From Gammaproteobacteria bacterium (lineage in GTDB: Bacteria; Pseudomonadota; Gammaproteobacteria; Competibacterales; Competibacteraceae), in contig JADLEK010000006.1 of assembly GCA_020846135.1 (NCBI GenBank), forward strand, positions 1 through 64,000: 64,000 nucleotides of DNA, written 5' to 3'. Below are positions 9,331-17,345 of this stretch, piece after piece (the first letter of the stretch is position 1; the number at the start of each line of letters is the position of its first letter). A model generated the notes under the pieces. It was not told the origin of the DNA. It made no database searches and saw nothing but the letters and a program-made list of their open reading frames with translations. A program made the position numbers and the translations under genes.

Positions 9331-9373
9331 TTCGGTTGAAGGCGGGACGCCGGCCATGGAGCCGGGGTCCCAT

Positions 9374-9904
9374 TCAGCCCTTGATCGGTTCCAGTACTGC
9401 ATCCAGATTCAGTTCATCGCAAAAATCCAGGAACTCCTCGCGCAGCATGGCGATATGCATGTTGGCGGGAATGCCAATCGCCAGGTTGACCGAAAACATC
9501 GGGGTGCCGGTATGAGGGGCGCTGTAGCTGCGGGTCACCATATCCTCAATGTTGATCGAGCGGCTGGCGAAAAAGCTGGCCAGATGGTGGACGATGCCGG
9601 GCTGGCTCACCGCGACCACCTCTACCGCATAGGGCAGGGTATCGCCGGTTGGAGTACGGTGTTCGGTGCGCTTGGCGACGATGGTCATGCCCAGCGCCTG
9701 CTCCAGGCGCTTGAAGTGCATTTCCAGCTTGGTCAGGGTATTCCAGTTGCCCTGCACCAGCAGCAGGATGGCGAACTCGCCGCCGAGAACCGTCATACGG
9801 CTGTCGAGAATCGTGCAATCACAGTCCAGGATGACGCGGGACAGTTCGTTGACCAGACCGGGACGGTCTTCGCCCAAGGCGGAAATAACCAGACAGTTTT
9901 TCAT
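9374..9904 (-). CDS. gcvR: GcvR-like regulator with two ACT domains
   Basis: GcvR-type proteins bind glycine through ACT domains and restrain GcvA, the activator of the glycine-cleavage genes. The 176-residue product consists of two ACT folds: SALGEDRPGLVNELSRVI with strand GGEFAILLLVQG (residues about 6-75), and AVSQPGIVHHLASFF with strand PMFSVNLAIGIP (about 92-165). The start at 9904 is chosen because the family begins MKxxLVISALG; a longer frame to 10003 would eat into the dapA promoter region. The divergent arrangement gcvR / dapA-bamC is the same as in E. coli, supporting orthology. Confidence 0.88.
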   Translation of the reverse strand: MKNCLVISALGEDRPGLVNELSRVILDCDCTILDSRMTVLGGEFAILLLVQGNWNTLTKLEMHFKRLEQALGMTIVAKRTEHRTPTGDTLPYAVEVVAVSQPGIVHHLASFFASRSINIEDMVTRSYSAPHTGTPMFSVNLAIGIPANMHIAMLREEFLDFCDELNLDAVLEPIKG

Positions 9905-10059
9905 CGGGCGGAGCTTCCTGAAGGCGGGGGGACAAAGGATCATGCCCAACAGTGTATCAAGGAACCGGCGTGGGTGAAAACCGCATCGGGCGGCGCTTGT
10001 CAAGCCCGCCTGGTCTTCGTACCATGCGGTGATTACAGAATAACCGGGAGCAGCAGACT

Positions 10060-10932
10060 ATGTTTCGTGGCAGCATGGTGGCGGTCGTGACGCCGATGCA
10101 GGCGGATGGCGCCCTGGATTTCGAGGCGCTGGCGCGATTGGTGGAATTTCACATCGAAAACGGCACCGACGCGATCATCGCGGTCGGCACCACCGGTGAA
10201 TCGGCGACGCTCGATTTTGAAGAACACATCACTGTGGTTCGCAAGGTGGTGGAATGGGTCAAGGATCGGGTTCCGGTGATCGCCGGCACCGGCGCCAACT
10301 CCACCACTGAGGCGCTACACCTGACCCAGCGGTCGATGGCGGCGGGAGCGGATGCCTGCCTGCTGGTGACCCCTTACTACAACAAGCCGACCCAGGAAGG
10401 CTTGTACCGGCATTACAAGCTGATCGCCGACACCGTGCCGATTCCACAGATTCTTTATAACGTGCCGGGCCGCACCGCCTGCGACCTGAAGCCGGAAACG
10501 GTCGAGCGGCTGGCCGATGTGCCCAATATCGTCGGCATCAAGGAAGCCAGTACTCTGGAACGAATTCAAGAACTGGTGCGCCGCTGCGGCGACCGACTCG
10601 ATATTTACAGTGGTGATGATGGTATTGCTGCTGAAGCGATTCTCAGCGGGGCCAAGGGCGTGATCTCGGTCACCGCCAACGTTGCGCCGCGTCTGATGCA
10701 TGAGATGAGCATGGCGGCGCTGGCCGGCGACCGCGCCAAAGCCGAAGCGATCCATCAACAGTTGACGGTGCTGCATCAGGCGCTGTTCGTCGAATCCAAC
10801 CCGATCCCGGTAAAATGGGCGGTCGGTCAACTCGGCCTGATTCCGTCGGGCATCCGTTTACCACTGACGCCGCTGTCCGAGTCGTTTCATCCGGCGGTGC
10901 GGGCAGCAATGCAGCAAGTGGGAGTGCTTTGA
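10060..10932 (+). CDS. dapA: 4-hydroxy-tetrahydrodipicolinate synthase
   Basis: Condenses pyruvate with aspartate semialdehyde, the committed step to diaminopimelate and lysine. The 290-residue TIM-barrel protein shows the pyruvate-binding loop VGTTGESATL (about 42-51), the proton-relay tyrosine in YNVPGRT (about 133-139) and the Schiff-base lysine in GIKEAS (about 159-164), plus SGDDGIA. Length is the family norm. A GGGAG ribosome-binding site lies about nine bases before the ATG. bamC follows with almost no gap, as in E. coli, so the two are co-transcribed. Confidence 0.97.
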   Translation: MFRGSMVAVVTPMQADGALDFEALARLVEFHIENGTDAIIAVGTTGESATLDFEEHITVVRKVVEWVKDRVPVIAGTGANSTTEALHLTQRSMAAGADACLLVTPYYNKPTQEGLYRHYKLIADTVPIPQILYNVPGRTACDLKPETVERLADVPNIVGIKEASTLERIQELVRRCGDRLDIYSGDDGIAAEAILSGAKGVISVTANVAPRLMHEMSMAALAGDRAKAEAIHQQLTVLHQALFVESNPIPVKWAVGQLGLIPSGIRLPLTPLSESFHPAVRAAMQQVGVL

Positions 10933-10937
10933 AAACC

Positions 10938-12116
10938 ATGATCATTCAGCATTCGCTGTTCCCGGGGCGCAGGGCTGTGCTGTCTGCCGCCGTGTTGACG
11001 GCCCTGGTGGGCTGTTCCAAGAACTTTGATACCCTGGTGCCGGACCGGCGACCAGATTACCGGCAAAGCGCCATTGCACAACCGCTGGAAATCCCGCCGG
11101 ATCTGACTTCATCGACCATCGATGACACCTTGATGGTGCCGGAAATCAATCCCGCCGGTTCGGCCAAAATGTCGGCTTACGCCCAGGAACGCGCTGGAGC
11201 GCAGCCACAAGCCAAAAAGGCGGAAACCGTGTTGCCGCCGCAACCGGGCGTTACCGTGTTGCAGGATGGCAACCAGCGCTGGCTGGTCGTGACTGCGCCG
11301 GCGGATCAGGTCTGGCCCAAGACCCGAGATTTCTGGCTCAGCACCGGTTTCAACCTGAAACGCGATGATCCAACCATCGGCATCATGGAAACCGACTGGG
11401 TGGAAAACCGGGCCGATATTCCCGAAGACGGCCTGCGCAATATCCTGAAAAAATACGCAGACATCCTGTATTCGGCTCCGACCCGCGACAAGTTCCGCAC
11501 CCGGCTGGAACGATCGGCGGATGGCAACAACACTGAGATTTATGTGACCCATTACGGGGTTGAAGAAGTCGCAATCGGCGGGACCACCGCCAGTTCCAGC
11601 AACGCCTATATCTGGCAGCGCCGGCCTTCCAACCCGGAACTGGAAGCCGAAATGCTCAATCGGCTCACGGTCTATCTGGGCGCGGCGGAAAAACGGGCCG
11701 AGACCCAGCAGGCGAAAGCGGCGACAGCCGGACCACGCGTGCGGCTGGTTCAAACCGGCAGCGAGAGTCAGCTTGTGGTCAGCGAGGATTATTCCCGCGC
11801 CTGGCGGTTGGTGGGATTGGCGCTGGATGGCAGTAATTACGCGGTTGAGGAGCAGAATCGCAGCCAGGGCTTGTATGTGGTCGAATACCGCGATCCGGAG
11901 CTGGAAAATCAGAAATCGGGCGACGAAGGCTGGTTCTCCAAACTGGCGTTCTGGCGTGGCAAGCCGGAAGCGCCGCCGCCAGGAACCCGTTATCGGGTGC
12001 GACTGGCCGGCCAAGGCCAGCAGACCACGGTTGTAGTTCGCAATAGCAACGATAAGCCTGATGATTCCGCCGGCGCTAAACAGGTGCTGGATGCGCTGCA
12101 ACAAACCATCAAGTAA
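10938..12116 (+). CDS. bamC: Outer membrane assembly lipoprotein BamC
   Basis: Accessory lipoprotein of the BAM complex that inserts beta-barrel proteins into the outer membrane. The 392-residue product has a lipoprotein signal ending in the lipobox LVGC (lipidated Cys at about 26) and the BamC lasso segment PDRRPDYRQS. Two helix-grip domains follow: the first around WLVVTAPADQVWPKTRDFW, the second around LVVSEDYSRAWRLVGLALD, with ETDWVENRADIPEDG between. The ATG at 10938 is used. A TTG at 10929 overlapping the dapA stop is better spaced from GGAG (10921-10924) and would add three residues. It sits directly behind dapA in one operon. Confidence 0.93.
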   Translation: MIIQHSLFPGRRAVLSAAVLTALVGCSKNFDTLVPDRRPDYRQSAIAQPLEIPPDLTSSTIDDTLMVPEINPAGSAKMSAYAQERAGAQPQAKKAETVLPPQPGVTVLQDGNQRWLVVTAPADQVWPKTRDFWLSTGFNLKRDDPTIGIMETDWVENRADIPEDGLRNILKKYADILYSAPTRDKFRTRLERSADGNNTEIYVTHYGVEEVAIGGTTASSSNAYIWQRRPSNPELEAEMLNRLTVYLGAAEKRAETQQAKAATAGPRVRLVQTGSESQLVVSEDYSRAWRLVGLALDGSNYAVEEQNRSQGLYVVEYRDPELENQKSGDEGWFSKLAFWRGKPEAPPPGTRYRVRLAGQGQQTTVVVRNSNDKPDDSAGAKQVLDALQQTIK

Positions 12117-12128
12117 GCTTCCCACAAT

Positions 12129-12152
12129 CCCCCTCTCCTGCCCGATCTACAG
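12129..12152 (+). terminator. Hairpin after bamC, possible terminator
   Basis: CCCCCTCTCCTG and CAGGAGGGGG, separated by CCCGATCTA, can pair with one bulge. It begins 13 bases after the bamC stop. No T-run follows, so a classical Rho-independent terminator is not certain; it may instead be a 3'-end-protecting stem. Confidence 0.4.
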
Positions 12153-12319
12153 GAGGGGGAGGCTATTCGCACTCTCAGAACTAGCGAGCCAGCATCCTGA
12201 CATTCAGTGGGCGCGGTACTCCAAGCCCCGATGCCCAAAATGTTCACCCCTCCCCCTGAAACTTCTGGTTTCTGACCAGCTAGCGTCTGACCGGAAAGGG
12301 GTAGGGCAGGTTAGCAAAG

Positions 12320-12360
12320 CGTAACCCGCCATCACCTTCATCGGCCAACGGCGGGTTACG
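12320..12360. repeat. Perfect 11-base inverted repeat CGTAACCCGCC
   Basis: CGTAACCCGCC at 12320-12330 is mirrored by GGCGGGTTACG at 12350-12360 with a 19-base spacer. A third half-copy, TAACCCGCC, lies at 12370-12378. The form suggests a dispersed extragenic palindrome or the edge of a decayed mobile element rather than an operator, as it lies between two convergent genes. Confidence 0.6.
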
Positions 12361-12513
12361 GCTAACGCCTAACCCGCCCTGCTTGGCTATCGTTGTGTGG
12401 TAGAGGTACTCACAACGCTAGCAAACCCCAATGGATCTTGCTCTGTTAAGGCGGTAACTTGGGTTAACTTAATGACAGTGGGTCAGCCGGGTCCATAGTC
12501 GCAGAATGCCCTT

Positions 12514-12591
12514 TCGTCATTCCGGCAGGGAAGCCGGAATCCAGTCACAAGGACGTGAAGAGCTGGATTCCTGCATTCGCGGGAACGACGA
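12514..12591. repeat. Dispersed extragenic palindromic repeat, copy 1
   Basis: The left arm starts TCGTCATTCCGGC and runs to GCCGGAATCCAG; the right arm runs CTGGATTCCTGCATTCGCGGG to GGAACGACGA. Each arm is itself a small palindrome, and the two arms face each other (TCGTCATTCC against TCGTCGTTCC reversed). A related element with the same GTCATTCCCGC / GCGGG..ATGAC ends lies at 22255-22325, so this is a repeat family rather than a single hairpin. Confidence 0.65.
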
Positions 12592-12628
12592 TCAGCTGTT
12601 TACACTTAATTGATTTTTATACTTATTC

Positions 12629-15600
12629 TCAAGCCGTCGCTCGCAATTGCCCCAGCAATTCGCCCAGCCGCCGGTTCGCGGCGATATCGACTTCCGCGCC
12701 GTCGCGGGTCCGGGCATTGCGCTCGACCAAATCGAGAAAGGCGCGAACCCAGTCGGTGTAGTAGTCCTGATCATAGGTCGACGGCTCTTCGCCCAGTTGC
12801 GGACCGCCGCGCGGCACGGTTCGGGGCGGAAACACCGGACGCGGGCCGCTCTCCAGCGCCAATTGGGGCCGCTGCGCCAGCGGCAGCGCTTCATAGCCGA
12901 GAAAATCCACATAGCGGTTGAGCAGGTTAGCGGTCAGCCGGGCTGGCAATGCGACCGCATGTTCAAATTTCATCCGGAACCGGGTGGTTTCCCGCGCCAG
13001 GGTCACAATCTGCTCTTCCAGTTTCAAGCGTTGCGCTCCGTTGATCAGCTCCTTGACGAAATCGGCCATCGCGGTTTCCGGCACCCGGTAGTAGTCGCAC
13101 AGCGCCTTGTTGCCGCCCAGGTCCTGCAAATCCCGCATCCATTCCGCCACAGCCTCGCGGGCGAACAGCGCGGCATCGTCCTGACGCGGTGTTTCGGCAG
13201 CGTCAGTCGCCGGCGTGCCCAATCCCAGCAGCGCCTTCATCCTGCGGGTATCCACCGCCGCACCGATGGTGGGGGCGCTCATCGCCCGCTTTTCGTCCGG
13301 CAGCCGGGTTTCGATCCGGAAATAAATGTCCTTCATCTCATCGCTGTCGACTTGCATGGCCCGCAGCAACTCGCCAAAACGCTGTTCGCCGGCGCAATCA
13401 ATTAACGCGCTGGCAGCCTGTTGCGCGGCGATCCGGCGTTTTTCCAGCTCCAGTTCCGGGTTATCGGTGACGTAGTAGTGGGCCATGCGCTCGACCATCT
13501 GTTCACGCAGCCGGGTCGCCTGACCGGCCAGTTGTTGGCGCTTGAGTTCGGGATTGCACAGCGGGCGCAGGTTGGCGGCCAGATAGCTGACCCCGCCATC
13601 ATTCAACGCGAAACCGGCAGCCCAGGCTTCCTCCGGGTTGCGGAAATGGGCGCTGGCGACAGCATCGCGCAGAAACGCCTGCTTGAACTGGTCGATGCGT
13701 TGCCGCTCGCTGGGCCGGATAGCGAGTTCAACATTGCCCTCATAATCAAACAGATTCTTAGCCTTGAAATTGGGATTGCGCAGCCAGTAGCTGTTGCGGA
13801 ATGGGCCGCTGGCATCCCACTGGCGCGGCCATTCGTGCTGTTTGCCGAAGAAGTTCAGCAACGAGCTTTCCATCCGGGTGATCCAGCGGCTTTCCGGGGA
13901 GCGTTCGCCAGCCTTCTCCTCGAACTCCATATCGAACTTGGTCAGCACCAGAAACAGCGCGGTCGGTTGTTGCGAACGCTGTTGCGGGGTCGCGCCGTGG
14001 GTGGATTCGATCCAGTTAAACACCATTTCCGGCAGGGTCTTGACCTCCTGATTGCTGGGGCCGATGCACAGCAACATGCTGGTCAGTTCCTGCTCGGCGC
14101 AATACCGCTCGAACAGATAGGCGACCTTGCCGCGCAGAAACAGACTTTGCAGGGCGTCGGCTCCGGCCAGGAACTCCGGCAGGTCCTTGATCTGCTCGCG
14201 GGAACGGGCGCCGGGGAAATCCAGCAGGTCGGTATGTTCGAAGAAATCCCAGGGTTGCTCGCTGATCACGATCCGCAATTCCGCGATCAGCGCAGTGACT
14301 TCGCTACGCGGCAGCGTTACCCGCGCCCCGTTGGAACCGGTCAGGGTCAGCATTCCACCACCACCGCCGCCCAGGCCCTTGAGGGTCTGCACATCGATCA
14401 GGCTCTGTTCGCGGGGAATTAGCGCCTCCAGCCCGGCGTAGGCATCGGTGGCGAAATTCAGACCCTGCAAGCCGGCATACAGGCGCAGGTAAAGCTGATT
14501 GAACTGCGCGACTCCGCCCCAGATCACCCCGAACAGCTTGACCCGATCCGCAATCGGCAACCGGGGGGCCAGTTGCGCGGCCTGCTCCCAATAGCCAAGC
14601 CGCAGCAGCCGAATCCGCTCCTGCCCTTTGAAATAGCGCTCAAAATAGGCTTGCAGATCATAGACATCATCGACGGTGAGCGGATCGACGGGTTGCGCTT
14701 GCGCCGCAGTCGCCAGCCCGGCCAGCAGTTCGGTCAATTGTGGCTGAGTCAGCGGTTCATCGTCGCTGTGATCGCAATCGGCGTAATAGGTGTTGCCGAT
14801 GATTTTGATCAGATCAGTCTGGGTCAGCAGCCGCATTTGCACCGGAGCGGCGGGCGCAGCCCCGGTGGCCGGTTGCAGGGTGAAACGGGTCACCAGCCCG
14901 GTCGATTCGCGCCCGCCTTCCGGGTTGATGTCGCGGATGAAATCAATCTCTTGACCGGCGAAATCGGCCATCAGCGGGGCTGAACCTTTGCGGGCCAGCG
15001 CCGAAATCAGATAGGACTTGCCGGACTGGCTGGGGCCAAAGACACCGGCGCACATCGGGCGTTGCGCAGCCTGATTCAGGCGGCGGGCTTGCGCGACCAA
15101 GCGGCGGAAATCCTTGGTCAACCCGGCTTTTTCCTGGCGGACCCGCTCCGGGTTGTCCTCCAGCCAAGTCAGAAAACCGCTGCCCGCCTGGTCGAGATTC
15201 TGGCATTGGGCGCGAAGCTGGGCATCGGTCACGAACATGGCGGCGGTTCCTGATGAAGTCCGAGTGGGCGCAGGAGTTGGAACCGGTAGGGCAACCGGTT
15301 CCGGGCGAGATTCAACCGGGGGTTTCGCTGGCGGCGGGGTTGCGACGGATTGCGACTTAACCGGAGATTCAGCCGGAGATTCAGCATCCGCACCAATCTC
15401 TACCCCGAAATGTCGGGCTAGCGCCGCCAGTCCGCCGGTGAAGCCCTGGCCGACCGCCTTGAATTTCCACTCGCTGCCGCGCCGGTACAACTCGCCGAGA
15501 ATGATGGCGGTCTCGCTCATCCCGGTGGTGTCCTGGGCAAAGCGGGCGATCCCGGTCTGATCCTGCCCATCGCGCAGTTCCAGCCACACCTGACCCAAGC

Positions 15601-15922
15601 TTGCAAACGCTTCTCTGCTCTCGGTGGCTAGCGTCAGGGCAATCGCGATAGCGGCGATTTCGGCGGGCAGTTCCTGCAGATGGACGGTGAATTGCCGGCA
15701 CTTTGCATCAAGTTGGAGACTGCCGCCGAGTAGCGCTGGCTGATTGTAGAAAACGAAGTCCTGATCACCGCGCACCTGGCCTTGATCGGTCAGCGCAAAC
15801 GCGCCGGCGTCCAGCGTCCAGGGGCCATCCGCCGGTTCCCAGCCCAGTTCAATTTCGACGATCCGGATGCCTGGGGCTTGCTGATTTAACGATAGATTTT
15901 GACCGGCCTGGAAGGTCAGCAC
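12629..15922 (-). CDS. TerD domain fused to SrfC-like dynamin-type GTPase
   Basis: A 1097-residue protein with two unrelated modules. Residues about 1-178 are a complete TerD domain: VEIELGWEP, DAGAFALTDQGQVRGDQDFVFYNQP (in parts) and the C-terminal WKFKAVGQGFTGGLAAL; TerD domains bind calcium and occur in stress and tellurite-resistance proteins. A Pro/Ser/Ala linker (about 179-226) follows. The remaining 870 residues resemble the SrfC putative virulence factor family and show a full GTPase set: Walker A GPSQSGKS (296-303), switch-II DFPG (568-571) and base-specificity TKFD (661-664). The last points to a large, possibly dynamin-like GTPase. No signal peptide is seen. The GTG at 15922 is chosen for AGGAG nine bases upstream; upstream in-frame sequence is basic and unlike TerD. 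SrfA/SrfB partners are not adjacent. Cellular role unknown. Confidence 0.85.
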   Translation of the reverse strand: MLTFQAGQNLSLNQQAPGIRIVEIELGWEPADGPWTLDAGAFALTDQGQVRGDQDFVFYNQPALLGGSLQLDAKCRQFTVHLQELPAEIAAIAIALTLATESREAFASLGQVWLELRDGQDQTGIARFAQDTTGMSETAIILGELYRRGSEWKFKAVGQGFTGGLAALARHFGVEIGADAESPAESPVKSQSVATPPPAKPPVESRPEPVALPVPTPAPTRTSSGTAAMFVTDAQLRAQCQNLDQAGSGFLTWLEDNPERVRQEKAGLTKDFRRLVAQARRLNQAAQRPMCAGVFGPSQSGKSYLISALARKGSAPLMADFAGQEIDFIRDINPEGGRESTGLVTRFTLQPATGAAPAAPVQMRLLTQTDLIKIIGNTYYADCDHSDDEPLTQPQLTELLAGLATAAQAQPVDPLTVDDVYDLQAYFERYFKGQERIRLLRLGYWEQAAQLAPRLPIADRVKLFGVIWGGVAQFNQLYLRLYAGLQGLNFATDAYAGLEALIPREQSLIDVQTLKGLGGGGGGMLTLTGSNGARVTLPRSEVTALIAELRIVISEQPWDFFEHTDLLDFPGARSREQIKDLPEFLAGADALQSLFLRGKVAYLFERYCAEQELTSMLLCIGPSNQEVKTLPEMVFNWIESTHGATPQQRSQQPTALFLVLTKFDMEFEEKAGERSPESRWITRMESSLLNFFGKQHEWPRQWDASGPFRNSYWLRNPNFKAKNLFDYEGNVELAIRPSERQRIDQFKQAFLRDAVASAHFRNPEEAWAAGFALNDGGVSYLAANLRPLCNPELKRQQLAGQATRLREQMVERMAHYYVTDNPELELEKRRIAAQQAASALIDCAGEQRFGELLRAMQVDSDEMKDIYFRIETRLPDEKRAMSAPTIGAAVDTRRMKALLGLGTPATDAAETPRQDDAALFAREAVAEWMRDLQDLGGNKALCDYYRVPETAMADFVKELINGAQRLKLEEQIVTLARETTRFRMKFEHAVALPARLTANLLNRYVDFLGYEALPLAQRPQLALESGPRPVFPPRTVPRGGPQLGEEPSTYDQDYYTDWVRAFLDLVERNARTRDGAEVDIAANRRLGELLGQLRATA

Positions 15923-16128
15923 GGCGAGTTCTCCTAGGGTTACCTTGGAACAATTGTAGCGCAACCGGCTGGATGAGTTGCGGTAGCCGCTCGATGTCGG
16001 AATTCTGCGGCGGCAGGCACGGCTCACGGTCGTCGAGTTTTCACCAGGCTGCGGATTGAAAATTCACGCCGCTTAGTCGAGCATTGCCGGATTCACGCTT
16101 GGCCAACCCGGAACAGGCCTTCGCCATC

Positions 16129-16875
16129 ATGGTTCCTTTTCGCCGCACCCCGATGATCAAAGCCCTTACCTTCGATCTGGACGATACCCTGTGGGATGTT
16201 TGGCCCGTGGTCGAACGCGCCGAACGGTTGCTCTACCAATGGCTGGCGACCCGCTACCCGCGTATCCCGGAACGATTCATGCCCCTGGAATTGCGGGAAC
16301 TGTCCAGCGAAGTCATCGCGGCCCGCCCGGACCTGGCCCATGACCGGACCTGGTTGCGCAAGGCGGCGCTGCAACTAGCGGCGCGGCGGGCGGGTTATGC
16401 TGAGTTCGATGTTGAGGCGGCATTCGCGGTGTTCTTCGCCGCCCGCAATGCGGTGGAGCCGTTCGCCGAAGTCCGGCCTGCTCTGGAACGGCTGGCCCGG
16501 CGTTACCCGTTGGCGTCGCTCTCCAACGGTAATGCGGATCTGGGTCTGATCGGAATGGATGACCTGTTTGTCTTCTCGCTCAGCGCCATTGAGGTGGGCG
16601 CGGCCAAGCCGGATGCGCTGATGTTTGAAGAGGCCTGTCGGCGGCTCCAGGCGTTGCCGGAACAGATCGTCCATATCGGCGATGATCCGATCCACGATGT
16701 ACAGGGCGGACTGGAGGCAGGCTTCCACACCGTGTGGGTGAATCGCGCTGGCCGCGATTGGCCGGGTGGAACGCGAGCCGACGCGGAAATCAGCAATCTG
16801 GCGGAACTGGAGCAGGTTCTGGAACGATGGGAAGGCGGGCAGGAGGCGGGTTCATTCCTGTCGGTGAAGCGATGA
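16129..16875 (+). CDS. yigB: HAD-superfamily phosphatase, YigB-like
   Basis: A Cof-unrelated HAD hydrolase of the YigB type; in E. coli YigB dephosphorylates FMN and other small phosphates. The 248-residue product has motif I FDLDDTLWD (about 14-22), motif II SLSNGNADL, motif III KPDALMFEEA and motif IV HIGDDPIHDVQGG. The start at 16129 gives MVPFRRTP before the first strand, similar to the E. coli N-terminus (MRFYRPLG); an ATG at 16153 is a shorter alternative and one at 16084 seems too long. It is divergent from the TerD-SrfC gene and convergent with the broken nucleotidyltransferase, 20 bases away. Confidence 0.85.
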   Translation: MVPFRRTPMIKALTFDLDDTLWDVWPVVERAERLLYQWLATRYPRIPERFMPLELRELSSEVIAARPDLAHDRTWLRKAALQLAARRAGYAEFDVEAAFAVFFAARNAVEPFAEVRPALERLARRYPLASLSNGNADLGLIGMDDLFVFSLSAIEVGAAKPDALMFEEACRRLQALPEQIVHIGDDPIHDVQGGLEAGFHTVWVNRAGRDWPGGTRADAEISNLAELEQVLERWEGGQEAGSFLSVKR

Positions 16876-16895
16876 AGTCCCCGGCAATGAATAAA

Positions 16896-17308
16896 TCATA
16901 CGTTGTAAAATCTCCCACTCCGCAACCCTTCCGTCAATACGTCCCGCTGTTCCTGATTCAGCTTCTGATAAAACGACAGGGTCAGTATCTCGAATTCGTC
17001 AGCCGCATATTGATCACGGCAATCAATCCGGCGATCCGCCATAATGATTTCCTTCCGAAAGACCGTAGAAACCTGACGCAGGTTAATCAAATCAACCGGC
17101 TTACCCAGTAATCGCTCCAGGTTAAACACCAATGGCTCCAGCGCCAGAGAATCCGCTTTTCGCGCAATGACGGAGGCAGCAATAGCGCCATAGCCACATC
17201 GCTGTTCGACCATTCCTGTTCAGGATCGTAAGAACCGAACAGATAAATAGCCTGAACCTCCAGATAATGCGCCAGTACAACGTCAATGATGGGCTGATAA
17301 GCCCGCAT
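16896..17308 (-). pseudogene. Frameshifted MNT-type nucleotidyltransferase
   Basis: Two overlapping minus-strand frames together encode one protein. The first (ATG at 17308) reads IIDVVLAHYLEVQAIYLFGS and then SNSDVAMALLLPPSLREK. The second continues ALEPLVFNLERLLGKPVDL to FEILTLSFYQKL and ends at 16896. They join at an AAAA run near 17155-17160; restoring one A gives a continuous reading EKADSLALE. The fold is a minimal nucleotidyltransferase (MntA-like, antitoxin of HEPN toxins). Besides the frameshift, the catalytic GS...SDxD motif reads SDVA, so the second metal-binding Asp is missing. No HEPN/HepT partner is adjacent. Either a decayed antitoxin gene or a sequencing error on top of a degenerate site. 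Confidence 0.8.
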
Positions 17309-17345
17309 CGCTATCCAGAAATCCGATCTGCGTCAGCGATCATTT

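Larger units (their letters stand above)
12117..12628. other. Intergenic region rich in repeats
   Basis: About 510 bases between the convergent bamC and TerD-SrfC genes, with no gene. It holds a hairpin just after bamC (12129-12152), an 11-base perfect inverted repeat (12320-12330 with 12350-12360), further partial copies of TAACCCGCC (12370-12378), and a dispersed extragenic palindromic repeat (12514-12591). Confidence 0.7.

Noticed and set aside
11109..12125. A 338-codon minus-strand frame over bamC.
   Set aside because: bamC on the plus strand has a lipobox and both BamC domains; the antisense frame has no recognisable feature.
13421..14422. A 333-codon plus-strand frame inside the TerD-SrfC gene.
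   Set aside because: It is opposite the GTPase core motifs and is explained by the codon bias of the real gene.
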